64,000 nucleotides of DNA, taken from Strigamia acuminata (Eukaryota; Arthropoda; Chilopoda; Geophilomorpha; Linotaeniidae). The translations under genes were made by a program, and so were the position numbers. The DNA lies in the NCBI GenBank assembly GCA_949358305.1, contig OX442320.1:8944259-9008258 (forward strand), read 5' to 3'. A model generated the notes under the pieces. The model was not told the origin of the DNA. It saw only the letters and a program-made list of their open reading frames with translations, and did not search any database. How positions within the stretch are numbered: position 1 is the stretch's first letter; each line of letters starts with the position of its first letter. Below are positions 48,192 through 58,101 of this stretch, piece by piece.

Positions 48192-50898
48192 TTAATAAAT
48201 ACTTCTAACTTTGTTTGAAAGAACTAGTTGGTTCCGTGGTGCTTTTGGCTTAGAACACGAGCGTCGTATTATTGATTCAAAGAAATCGACAAGTGCAATG
48301 ATGCTTATACCGAGATACAAGCCAATGGTGCCGCCAATTTCACTAAACAATGCCGAAGGTGTGAATATTTCTCTTTCAGTCACAGTTTCGTGCGTGTCGT
48401 CCGCATAGAGCAGTGATAAGACGGTGTTATTGTCCTTTGACACACTCTCGTCATCTTTGTGCAAAGTGTATTTGATCTCATTGCACGTGCGTTTACATTG
48501 GCATTTCTCAAAGTAATGGCTTAAATTGAAAAATATCTGATACAATTTGAGGTAATTATCGAAAACTTCTCTGAAGTTGGCGCACTGGTTCGCTATTGTA
48601 GTTTTGTCTGTGATTGGTAATCTGATAACAAAACCGTTATTACAGTTTTTACTTGATTGAATTTTTCCATAATACTTTTTACTTTACCTACAACTAATCA
48701 ACTTGAATATTTCTTTGTCGATGCAGTTGTTAAGACATATGTCTGCTTCTTCTGCAGTACTGCACGGATTGCGATCTGTATTCAAATTCACCAACTGAAA
48801 TAAATTTTAATTTCCATGTATTTAATAGGTTAGGTCAGGGGTCGGCAACCTGCGGCTCGCGAGCCACATGCGGCCCTTTCGATGTCAAGATGCGGCTCTC
48901 CAGTTCTATGTGCAAATATTAATAATTATATTATTTTACTTTTAAAAGTCATAAAAAATATTATACTGCAAAAAAAAGAGATACTGCAAACAGGACATAC
49001 AATGCCTGATTGAGCGAGTAACTTATATTTTTTTGGTTGATTGCTTGATTTTTGCAGCGCATATTGAAACAAAAATGTTAGTGGATCTTTAAAAGCTGGG
49101 AAATTGTAACTTTTGGCTCTTCCGTCTCAAAAGATTGCTGACCCCTGGGTTAGGTAATGTGGTAAGGCACGATCGAGTGGTGCAACAGTGCAAGGCATGT
49201 AAACTTAGCGGCAGGGCTGGACTGCAAACTTTCTGGTGTGGCCCATGAAGTTGTCAAATTATTTTTCATTTTACCAGCCTGGCCCCATGGTTTGATGTAT
49301 TCAGATTTTCCGGTACTAAATTTGTTCCCGTGGCACGACCTATCGAGATTTCCCAGTACTAAATTTGTTTCCAGTCCAGCCCTGCTTAGGGGGTTACCTC
49401 TTTAGCGTATATACGAAAACTTGAAGTGTAACCAAAGAGTGCGCTTTCTGACTTTAGCATGCCGTCATGCCTATGCTTGAATGTATCATTATGAATTAAA
49501 AACTGAAAGACGAACTGAATTTAGATTAACAATGTTTTGTATGAGAGAAAACTTACAGTGTATGTTTTTGCCACAAAAGGGATTTGCTCAATGTATTTGC
49601 TAGTGTTCCAATTTAGCTGGATATAAGTATATGGACCTCTGTACTCGGTTTGATTTTCTACAATTAAATACAAAATCTTTATTTACAGATATCAGCAGTA
49701 GAAAATATGAAATCTAGTACTTGAGACGAGTGTGATACAGCGTCCAGAAACTGTATTAACGTAGTCAATATGCATTGAATCAGCAATTGGATGGGAACAT
49801 ACATCTTCAAAACACTGGGAAAAACAATCAAGATTATTTTAACTTCACTCCATAGTGCAGGTCAGTGGTAATGTCAGCTAATTTATCATAGGTCTACTAA
49901 AAGTTCCTGCAAGGGCAGATCCACACTGAAACCTGAGCAAAATACGAAATTACTCACAGTTTCAATTGCAAGCCTAGAGTGAGGGTCCAATTTTTTTGAA
50001 CACGACTGTACATACTGTACTGTATGTAGAAATAAAAAAAAAATTGATAAAATTAAAAACCGATTCAAAAATTAAAAAAAAGCAAACAAAAAACCGATAA
50101 AAAGATTGATCACCGCTGTTTGGCAGTCCGGAACTGGCCCGGTGGGATACCGGGAAATTCCTGGTGGCCCGTGACGTTGTGAAATGTTTTTCATTTTGCC
50201 GATTTCCCGGTATAAATTTATTCCTGTGGCTCGACCTATCCAGATTTCCCGGTACTAAATTTGTTCCCAGTCCAGTCTTGCTGTTTGGATGATCGGTTGG
50301 CAACGTACGGGTTACTCAGACCCGTTACTGATAGCGAAAGAGCCTCTCCCCATACCAGTTCAAGCTTCAAGGCCCCAAAAATGTAGATCTGCCCCAGCAG
50401 TACCAAAAAAAATCTAAGATTTCAGGGTACATAGTAAGTACTACTTGCCATTGTCTCCGCAGTTAGGTTTTCGTTGTTTACTTCGCTGTATTTTGTCCAC
50501 AACTGCTCGGTGTCGGTGAAGTTGACATTCAAATGGGCCAGGGAGCCATTTGCGTTAAAAATATTCTGTATCATTGCTAGGAGATTTGGATTGCATAAAG
50601 TAATGGTAGGAAATGAGAAAAACGTTTGCTGCCTCAGTTTGACTTCAAGAGTGATTGATCCTTCCAGGTAAGCGTCCACACGCGCAAAAATTTGGTACGT
50701 GCAACCACCGAAGCAAGTTGCCACGATTACAAACCATACTATTTTGTAAAGTGGACTGTACGATCGATCCACTAACCTCGTGAGTCCTAAAAAGTCGTTT
50801 TGGTCATTTTGTTGCTCGTTGGGAACATTTTGCACATTTCTTTTCTTCGAGGTCTCGAAAGGTGGATTAACGCCCCGAACGAGTTTCTTTTTCGGCAT
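48192..50898 (-). CDS. DEG/ENaC channel, gene A
   Basis: Sodium-permeable trimeric channel subunit of the degenerin/ENaC/ASIC family. Exons on the minus strand: 50898-50449, 49814-49721, 49657-49557, 49502-49398, 48794-48688, 48621-48192; phases 0, 1, 0, 0, 2; 428 aa, short for the family (usually over 450). Order: cytosolic N-terminus with NDFLGLTRL in place of the HG motif (about 35-45); TM1 (about 55-75); FPTITLCN at the start of the extracellular loop; NFT sequon; Cys-rich region with NPC ... CLNNC ... SC and CQCKRTCNEIKYTL; pre-TM2 SEIGGTIG; TM2 with the G-I-S filter motif; 25-residue basic tail. The start is the first ATG after a TATA-like box at 50976-50991. Intron 1 begins with GC, not GT. 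Convergent with the carbonic anhydrase pair. Ligand unknown. Confidence 0.92.
48836..49147. mobile_element. hAT MITE with perfect 8-bp target duplication
   Basis: Termini caggggtcggcaacc and ttgctgacccctg are inverted repeats. The flanking 8-mer ggttaggt is identical on both sides (48828-48835 and 49148-49155). It is 312 bp with no coding capacity, in intron 4 of DEG/ENaC gene A. Confidence 0.92.
49212..49384. mobile_element. hAT MITE beside the exon 4 splice donor of gene A
   Basis: Termini cagggctggact and agtccagccctg. Flanking 8-mers cttagcgg (49204-49211) and cttagggg (49385-49392) match at seven of eight positions. It belongs to the same family as 38559-38881 but with about one internal unit. 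Its edge lies 13 bases from exon 4 of gene A (low end 49398), so the target duplication begins just inside the splice donor. Confidence 0.88.
50124..50280. mobile_element. hAT MITE with perfect 8-bp target duplication
   Basis: Termini cagtccggaactgg and ccagtccagtcttg. The 8-mer ctgtttgg is identical at 50116-50123 and 50281-50288. It is 157 bp, of the same family as 38559-38881 and 49212-49384, inside intron 1 of gene A. Confidence 0.9.
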
Positions 50899-50975
50899 CG
50901 TACTCAGATAATGGATATCTAAGTGATATTTTGCTGTGTGCGGGTATTTATTACGTGATAAAATTGAAACCAAAA

Positions 50976-50991
50976 GGAAGTTGTATATCAC
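50976..50991 (-). promoter_or_regulatory. TATA-like core promoter element of gene A
   Basis: Minus-strand GTGATATACAACTTCC, 78 bases upstream of the ATG. The same element lies 78 bases upstream in gene B, 79 in gene C and further upstream in gene D, so it is a shared, probably functional, promoter core. Confidence 0.6.
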
Positions 50992-51054
50992 TTGGGTCGT
51001 TAAGAGATGGTAGTGCACGCTTATCATTTTTTTAATGATTAATTTTTCATACAT

Positions 51055-51624
51055 TGCGTGTGTTCATAAAAATGTAGATCGAAGTGTAAATGGCTTCCTT
51101 TCAGCACATTAAAAAGTTACGACTTTTATTTGTTGTAGTAACTTCAATATAAACTAATCTTGGGGCAACCACGAGCAAGTTATTATGGATTTCCATCGAT
51201 ACTTTATTTGAGGTGCTAAATAAGCGTAGTTTTACTTTTTGCTTATTGAAGCCAAATGTACTGTTTTTTTTAGAAATATTTTATTGAATACTGACAATAT
51301 TTTACACATTAAAAATTATATCTGCGATATTTTGCATATTTTATTTTTTTTTTGCATATATTGGAATTTTTGGTGCATATTATATGCGCATACAACGAAA
51401 TTTATTTTGCATATATATCCGGGGTCTAGTTATAACGAACCGATTTCTCGGGTCCCAAGCGATTCATTATAACGAGGCTCGATTTTTTAGACATGTATGG
51501 TAAACCTAGCAGTTACTTATTCTGACGTTGCATTTACAGTGGGGGGTTTCATTATATGTTTGATTTTGCAATTTTGTGATTTTGCATTAATTACAAATTT
51601 AGTATTTAAAGACGTGCAGTGTTT
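51055..51624. other. Spacer between channel genes A and B
   Basis: AT-rich spacer with no gene. Near 51420-51490 it carries a pogo-like fragment (ctagttataacgaaccgatt ... ttataacgaggctcg). Confidence 0.5.
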
Positions 51625-54202
51625 TTAAAACCTCCCTTGGCGTCTGTGGTTTCGCTGCAATTTGTTTATTCTCGGCCTGGGCTTAGGCTTAAAGAATGAG
51701 CGTCGGATTATCGACTGAAATAAATCGACAATAGCAAACATGCTTATACCAAGATACAGACCAAGGGTACCACCAATGTCACTGAATAATGCAGAAGGTG
51801 TAAACAGTTCTCTCTCAGTCACAGTTTGGTGTGATTCCTCTGCATAGAGCAACAATAATGTGGTGGCGTTTTGGGTTGACCGTCTCTCGTCATCCTTGTG
51901 CAAAGTATACTTGATCTCGTTGCATTTTCGTTTGCATTGACACTTGTCAAAATAAGTGATCATATTGAAATAGATTGGGTAAATGAGTTTGTAATTACTT
52001 GTAACGTTGGAAAATGTAGGGCACTGCTTCAATGCTTTAGAATCACTTAATGGTAATCTTGTAATAGAATCATGGCAGTTATTTCTCAGAATTGAAATAA
52101 TACATTGTTTTGTCTTACCCACAAGGAGTCGCTTTCTCTATTTGGTTATTAATGCAATCGTTAAGGCAGGTGACGGCTGCTTCCGAAGATACGCATGGAT
52201 TATGGCTTGTGTTCAAATTTACCAGCTGAAACAAGTGACTGTGTTAACAATACACTCAATTTTGTTTTGTATCTACAGTTGTAGAAAAAAATTTTCCCTT
52301 TAGTTTAGCTGTTTTAATTTTATCTACCAGGTGGCATAGAAATCCATTGAGATTCAACGACATCAATCTTGACTCGGTCTTTCGTCTTGCCCTAACAACA
52401 GTATTAAAAGATAGACCGGGCAAATGATGATAGATAAACTTAAAACGGCTAAACTGAAGGGAAGTTTTTTTTGTCCACGACTGTACATGTGTCAATGTGG
52501 TACACTCCAACACGTACCTCTTTAGCGAATATACGAAACTGAGAAACATAATGGTAAAGAGCTTGCTCCGTTTTCAATAAGCCATCATGTGTATGTTTTA
52601 ATGTGTCATCGTGGACAAAAAACTGAAACACAAGAAGAATTGACAATTAATTAGTGCCAAATAGCAAATTATTAGCTTTGCCAAAATAGCTATAGCTTTG
52701 CTATACTAGCTAAAGCAACATGTTTTTATATAAAGCATCAACAATCGTGATAAATTGTGCATGTGAAGTGATTGCTGTTCCACACAGCGGGTTGTTGGCA
52801 CCCTGTTGTGTTGTTTATAAGTTACTAGGCACAATCAATAAAGAATTAACACAACACAGGAATTAGCACCACCCATTAACCTAAGATGGCATTCTTTAGT
52901 CTTACTCAGTGGTTTCCACACTTTTTTGGTTTACGGTTTTCTTGTAGGTGGTCATTGTGCCCTTTAAGTTAATCCAGCATCCCTGTGTGTTTTCTAACAC
53001 TTACTTCGTAATTTTCTCCTCGGAAAGGCCTGTTTGAGATGCTAGTGTTCCAATTAATACGATAGAAAGTGTATGGACCTTTGTATTCTGTTTGAGTTTC
53101 TATAAATAATTAAAGTGTTAATGACTTACAGCACAAGAATCAATCAATAGATCTATGATAATACTTGAATTGAGTATGATGCAGCGTCCAGTTAACATAT
53201 TGACAAAGTCAACTTCCATCACCTGTTTAACTGGGTTGATGCAACCGACTTCTGTTTGACACTGGAAAAAATAATTTTGGATAAAAATCTGTTTATCTAC
53301 TTAAATTCACAGTGGAGTAACAAGAAGTTAATGGGTCTGCGTGCAAGTTGAATTGGTGGGTTCTTTAGCAGAGCCGTAGCTAGGATTTTCATCCTCCATG
53401 GTTAGGCTAGGCTAGGCATGTGGGCCCGTGTCAATCACTACACCAGTGGTTCCCAACCTGTGGCTGTGGCGCCCCAGGGCTCCATGACTGTCTTACAGGG
53501 GCACTATGACTACCTACAGGGACCAGGACCGTCTTAACACTTTTCAGCATCCTGGGCTAATAAAAATCAGGCACTCTTTGCCCGGCACCCTTCTGTGCTT
53601 GGCGCTGTTCCGTGCCCATCGCGCCCAGTTAGCCCAATGGTAAAGGTGGGCCTGATAGGGACGTCATGACAGGTAAACAGGGTGCTGAGAAGCAAAAAAG
53701 TTTGGGAACCACTGCGCTACACCATTGGGAATTCAGAAAACTTGGGACTTACTACTGTTCCTAACGTAAACTCTTCGGCTTCTATTCCACTGACGTCGGT
53801 CCACAATCGATAAGTATCGGTGAAATCCACATTTGGTGTTTCGGAGTTATTTCCCATCCAAGTTTTCAGAATCATTTTTATAATGGCAGTATTACACAGA
53901 GTGATGGATGGAAATGTGAAAGATGTTTGAGGCTTCAATTTCACTTCAAGCGTGATGGATTCGTCCAGGTAAGCGTCGATCCGTAAAGCAATTTGGTACG
54001 AACAACCGCAGAAGCAAGTTGTCACAATAGTAAACCAAATCAGTTTGTAATACGGACTGTATGAGTGATTGAACAATCTTGTGAGTCCTAAAAAGTCTTC
54101 TTGGTTATTTTCTTTGTTTGCATTTTTGTTTTTCACATTCCTTCTCCTAGACTTTGCGAAACCAGGATGATTGACACGGAGCTGTCTCTTCTGCAGAGCC
54201 AT
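51625..54202 (-). CDS. DEG/ENaC channel, gene B
   Basis: Second member of the five-gene tandem array, 428 aa. Exons on the minus strand: 54202-53753, 53261-53165, 53099-53005, 52622-52518, 52225-52119, 52057-51625; phases 0, 1, 0, 0, 2. N-terminus MALQKRQLRVNHPGFAK, then QEDFLGLTRLF in place of the HG motif; TM1 (YKLIWFTIVTTCFCGCSYQI); FPSITLCN; Cys-rich region CVSSEAAVTCLNDCI ... TPCG and CQCKRKCNEIKYTL; SDIGGTLGLYLGIS leading into TM2; an Arg/Lys-rich tail with PKPRPR that could bind SH3 or lipid. The NFT sequon of genes A, C and E is changed to DFT. All introns have GT-AG ends. Introns hold a Tc1-like and a hAT MITE. Probably a homo- or heterotrimer subunit with its neighbours. Confidence 0.93.
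52274..52485. mobile_element. Tc1/mariner-like MITE, near-complete
   Basis: Ends tacagttgtagaaaaaaatt and gtccacgactgta are inverted repeats extending through ccctttagtttagctgtttt on one side and aaaacggctaaactgaaggg on the other. TA flanks. It sits in intron 4 of channel gene B, and relatives occur at 58881-59096, 2101-2290 and 590-656. Confidence 0.85.
53444..53714. mobile_element. hAT MITE in intron 1 of gene B
   Basis: Termini cagtggttcccaacc and gtttgggaaccactg. Flanking 8-mers cactacac (53436-53443) and cgctacac (53715-53722) differ at one position. No coding capacity. It is one of the widespread CAGTGGTTCCCAA-type hAT families. Confidence 0.88.
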
Positions 54203-54279
54203 TTTTGTATATGACTTTTCGAAGGTTTGATATAACAAATACATATGTGATAAAATAAGCCATAAATGAGGCTTCAAGA

Positions 54280-54295
54280 GGAAGCTATATATCAG
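54280..54295 (-). promoter_or_regulatory. TATA-like core promoter element of gene B
   Basis: Minus-strand CTGATATATAGCTTCC, 78 bases upstream of the gene B ATG. Homologous to the elements before genes A, C and D. Confidence 0.6.
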
Positions 54296-54457
54296 TAATG
54301 ACATTATAATGTCAAGCTTAGATGAGAACGATAAATTGCTCCTGCGTTGCGTGTTTGGATAAAATTGACCTTATCCGCTCGAAAGCGAAACCAAGCGATA
54401 AACATAAGGTGCATTCATCAAGTCATTTAAACCTGTTCATGTTGTTTATATTGCTAA

Positions 54458-54666
54458 ACTCAAAACCACCCCAACGTTGATCTATTTCAGCCGGTTTATG
54501 CCTAACTGTGTACTGTGTTCTACTACGCGGAAAAGTAGTTCTGTGTCAAAGCATCACCTTTGACTCGAGCACAATGTCTCGAGTTCGATTACAATTCTGG
54601 TGTTTTGGACTACTTTTTTGTGCCACTACACCGGTGAAATAGATCAACGTTGGGGTGGTTTTGAGT
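54458..54666. mobile_element. MITE with long perfect inverted repeats, B-C spacer
   Basis: Arms actcaaaaccaccccaacgt ... atctattt and aaatagat ... acgttggggtggttttgagt are complementary over more than 30 bases. An interior block (acaattctggtgttttgg) is shared with 57748-58057 in the C-D spacer, whose arms have a different sequence. Confidence 0.7.
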
Positions 54667-54689
54667 ATAGTTGTTGATTTTAGGTGATT

Positions 54690-57515
54690 TTACTTTAGAA
54701 ATGAATGACGAATTATTGATTGAAATAAATCGACGAGTGAAAATATGCTTATACCAAGATATAGACCAAGGGTGCCACCTATATCAGAAAACAATGCTGT
54801 AGGTGTGTAAAGTTCTCTTTCGGTTACGGTTTGGTGTGTTTCGTCCGCGTAGAGTAACAACAACTGTGTGTTATTGGTGGTGTTTAATGATGTCTCGTCA
54901 TCCTTGTACAAAGTGTATTTGATCTCGTTGCATTTGCGTTTACATTGGCAAGCGGCAAAATGTTTGTGCATATTGAAATTTGTGGGGAAAGTTTGTACGT
55001 AATTTTGCACCACGTCACCAAAGGTAGAGCACTCTTTCAGTCGTGTACTATTGTTGATGAAAGGTAATCTGGCAATAGACCATTGGAAAATTATGACATA
55101 ATGCAGATTGGCTTTGCCCACAATAAGAAAACTATGAATTAACAATAAGGGGTTTCATTAAATGAGCGATTATTATGATTAGTTGATTATTGCAATAATC
55201 ATAATCACTCAATTATTGAGGGTCCAACAAAAATCTGATTATGTAATTATTGGTATGATGGGCAGAATTGTTTAAATTTTAACCTAAATACTTAGCAAAT
55301 GTTTAAAAATAGTTCCTACAAATAATAATTGCAACTACCTTACTCGTTTCATGTGTTTAGTTTAACCTAAACTGAGCAGACTTTGTTAAATTATGACCTT
55401 GTGTAGTTGAAGCGGGTCTGGTGCCGCCATGTTGGTTTCAGTCGAGAGAGCACTTATAATCGGCCCAAGTCAGCAGAAAATCGTGGTTTAGGATGATTAC
55501 TTGATTAGTTGCTTAGTTGCTTATTTGATGAAATGATTATTCTCGGGATTGGTTGAATCCGTCACATGACACATCAAGTAATCGACGAATCAAAGCAATC
55601 AACTAATCAACTAATCCCTCATTTAATGAAACCCCTTATTGTTATAATGTTATTTTGCAATGGTTTTATTCATAGAGGGGCGGCAACTATTGTTACGATC
55701 ACATTATTGTGTCTATTGGAAAATGATTTGGCTCCCAAAACTGGATTAATGTCAATTAAATTGTTCTATATTTTTACCTAAAAGATGAAACGTTTGATAT
55801 TTGTTTGTCAATGCAAGTGTTCAAGCATGAGGTTGCTTCCTTTGCAGACATACACGGATTACGGCTTGAATTTAGATTTATCAGCTAAAATAAATGCGTA
55901 ATGTAGTTTTTCTCATCGAGTTTTCACACCCTTGTGTATACAGTACCTCTTTAGCAAATATACGATATTCAGATAAATAACCATAAAGAGCATCTTCTCT
56001 TTTCAATACGCCATCGTATTTATGCTCGAGTGTATCATTATGAAGAAAAAACTGAAAGTGTACATGGATTAACTAGGGATAATCCAGAGGCTGGACAGGG
56101 AACAAATTTACTACCAGGAAATCTGGGTAGATCGGGCCATGGGAACAAATATACTACCGGGAAATCTGGATATATCGGGCCACGAGAACAAATTTATACC
56201 GGGGAAACTGGATAGATCGGGCCACGGGAACAAATTTATACCGGGCAAATTGGATAGAACGGGCCACAACAAAAGGAAAAATAATTCACAGCGTCATGGA
56301 CCAAATACTACATTTTATACGAAAAATATAACTTACCATGAATTCGTTTGCCCACAAATACTTATCTGTGTTGTTAGTATTCCAATTAATCTTAATGTAA
56401 GTGTCTGGTCCTCTGTATTCTGTTGGCTTGTCTATGACAAAATTATAAATGTGTACAGTTGAAGACTCAACTATTTAGTGTACCGTACTGCCTTGAAAAT
56501 GGCCGGGCGCAATTAAGCGCCGGCTTTTGATTAAGCGCCTGGCAACCGCCAGCTAAAGTACCAATAAGCGCCGGCCCCGAATAAACGCCGGGCGTGTTTA
56601 AACGCCGGGTTTATTGTAAATTTTTATGTCTACCATACACGTACACATAATGTACGGTAGAAATGAGCTATTTAACACTCCTTCATTGTTTCACTGCTGC
56701 ATTTCTACCATTAATACAGCGGTATGGCTCAAAAAATTTGAAAAAACGTGCACACGACCACAAATTTTTTATAACTTGTTATTTTAAAATTTTTTTTGGG
56801 ATAGAGGCCTGGCTTGAATAATCGCCTGGTTTTGAATAAGCGCCTGGCGGGCGAGTCAAAAAAAAAATTAAACGCCCGGGCCATTGTTCAAGGCAGTAGG
56901 ATAAGTTTAATCTAGTACTACTTGATTTAAGTATGATGCAGTGTCCAGCTAGTATATTTAAAAAGTCAATTTTTATATATTTTGTAATCGGTTCTGAACA
57001 TTCGCCTCCTGGAGAGCACTAGAGGAATATTTTAGAGACAAAAGCAAACTGAACAGTGGTGCATCATGGTATTGACAATTTGCAATGCTTACTTGAGTTG
57101 CTAAAGTTAAGTCTTCTTGTTTTATTTCTGTGTATTGGGACCAGAACTGCTCAATATCGGTGAAGTTGACCGTTCGGTTGTCTCTTCTCTGATGTAATTT
57201 TACTATCGCTAGTATGTTTTGGTTACATAAAGTGACGGAAGGAAATGTGAAAGATGTCTGTTTTCTCAAATTCACTTCTAGCGTAATCAATCCTTCGAGG
57301 TACACGTTCACGCGTACACCAATTTGGTACAAACAAACACTGATGCAAGTTGCCACAACAGTGAACCATACGGTTTTGTAAAATGGACCTCGAGATTGGT
57401 CGGTTAATCTGGCCAAGCCCAAAAAATCAATTTTGAAATTTTGTTTGCAAGTTTTCATATTTCTTTTTGCGGTAAGAGGATGACGGACGTGGACTTGTTT
57501 CTTCTGCAGCAACAT
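54690..57515 (-). CDS. DEG/ENaC channel, gene C (one conserved cysteine lost)
   Basis: Third array member, 401 aa. Exons on the minus strand: 57515-57093, 57018-56922, 56431-56337, 56051-55947, 55884-55778, 55068-54690; phases as in the paralogues. N-terminus MLLQKKQVHVRHP; KIDFLGLARL replaces the HG motif; TM1 contains YKTVWFTVVATCISVCLYQI; FPSVTLCN; NFT sequon; CMSAKEATSCLNTCI; then VSSFR where A, B, D and E have a Cys (TGT to TTT); CQCKRKCNEIKYTL; SDIGGTLGLYLGIS; very short tail ending RHSFLK. Intron 5 is 709 bp against 61-71 bp in A, B and D because of nested transposons. The exon 2 acceptor is placed at ctag before TGC, which restores the paralogue phase and first Cys. The frame is open, so the gene is probably functional. 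Confidence 0.9.
55141..55643. mobile_element. 503-bp MITE nested in an older element, intron 5 of gene C
   Basis: 26-bp perfect inverted termini, from aacaataaggggtttcatta at the left to its complement ending ccccttattgtt. Flanking sequence on both sides (55075-55140 and 55644-55675) is homologous to the interior of the hAT MITE at 24453-24919, which shows the empty site near 24540. The interior is rich in attagttgatt-type palindromic motifs. Confidence 0.8.
56085..56270. mobile_element. hAT MITE fragment with 43-bp units
   Basis: Begins ccagaggctggacaggg and carries about four units of gaacaaat ... ggaaatctgg ... gggccac, as in 38559-38881. The right terminus is not clear. It lies in intron 3 of channel gene C. 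Confidence 0.6.
56486..56898. mobile_element. MITE with TACTGCCTTGAA termini, rich in AAGCGCC motifs
   Basis: Ends tactgccttgaaaatggcc and ggccattgttcaaggcagta are inverted repeats. The interior repeats (t)aagcgcc(t)gg many times near both ends. 413 bp, no open frame, in intron 2 of channel gene C. Superfamily not assigned. Confidence 0.75.
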
Positions 57516-57593
57516 TCTTGGAATGTGTCTTTTCGTGCAATGTTTTTATTGCAAACTGTCACGCAATAAAATAAGCCATAACTTAAATTAAGC

Positions 57594-57609
57594 GGAAGTT
57601 ATTTATTAC
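57594..57609 (-). promoter_or_regulatory. TATA-like core promoter element of gene C
   Basis: Minus-strand GTAATAAATAACTTCC, 79 bases upstream of the gene C ATG; diverged copy of the element before A, B and D. Confidence 0.5.
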
Positions 57610-57747
57610 TTAATACAGTGAAGTTTAGTGCTACAAGGAGGTAAAACTTGTGAAGACAAAAATGATCAATTAGACCATAAAATGAGAAAATGTGGGCGGT
57701 CGAAAAATGGAAGTAAAGATCGAATAATTCAAATATACAGAATACGG

Positions 57748-58057
57748 TAGGCCTAACTTCCATTGGTCGAGCCCGTGCACTACTGCAAGGAAATCTAATT
57801 GTTTTGAGGATTGTAGATATTAGAATGATGTAATGTTTTTTGGATTTTACTAAAGAAATTATATTTCATTTGCAAGAGAGAAACAGTTCAATATTGTTTT
57901 AATTTCCACAAACATTTCTCTGTTTAGTTTATTGGTTGCTTTGTCAGGAAAGCAAACAACTTCTGAATTGTTTTGTCAGGAACAATTCTGGTGTTTTGGC
58001 CTTCTTTTATGTATCACTACACATTTGAAATGGCTCGACCAATGGGAGTTAAGGCTA
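57748..58057. mobile_element. MITE with long inverted repeats, C-D spacer
   Basis: Arms taggcctaacttccattggt ... cgagcc and ggctcg ... accaatgggagttaaggcta. It shares acaattctggtgttttgg and the following 25 bases with 54458-54666, but the arms differ in sequence while remaining self-complementary. Confidence 0.65.
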
Positions 58058-58101
58058 ACCTTATACTAACGTAAAGTATAGGAGTGTCATTATGGGTCGT
58101 T

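Noticed and set aside
54570-54600. Second tRNA-like B box (gagttcgattac)
   Set aside because: It lies inside a MITE interior with no acceptor stem or A box at the right distance.
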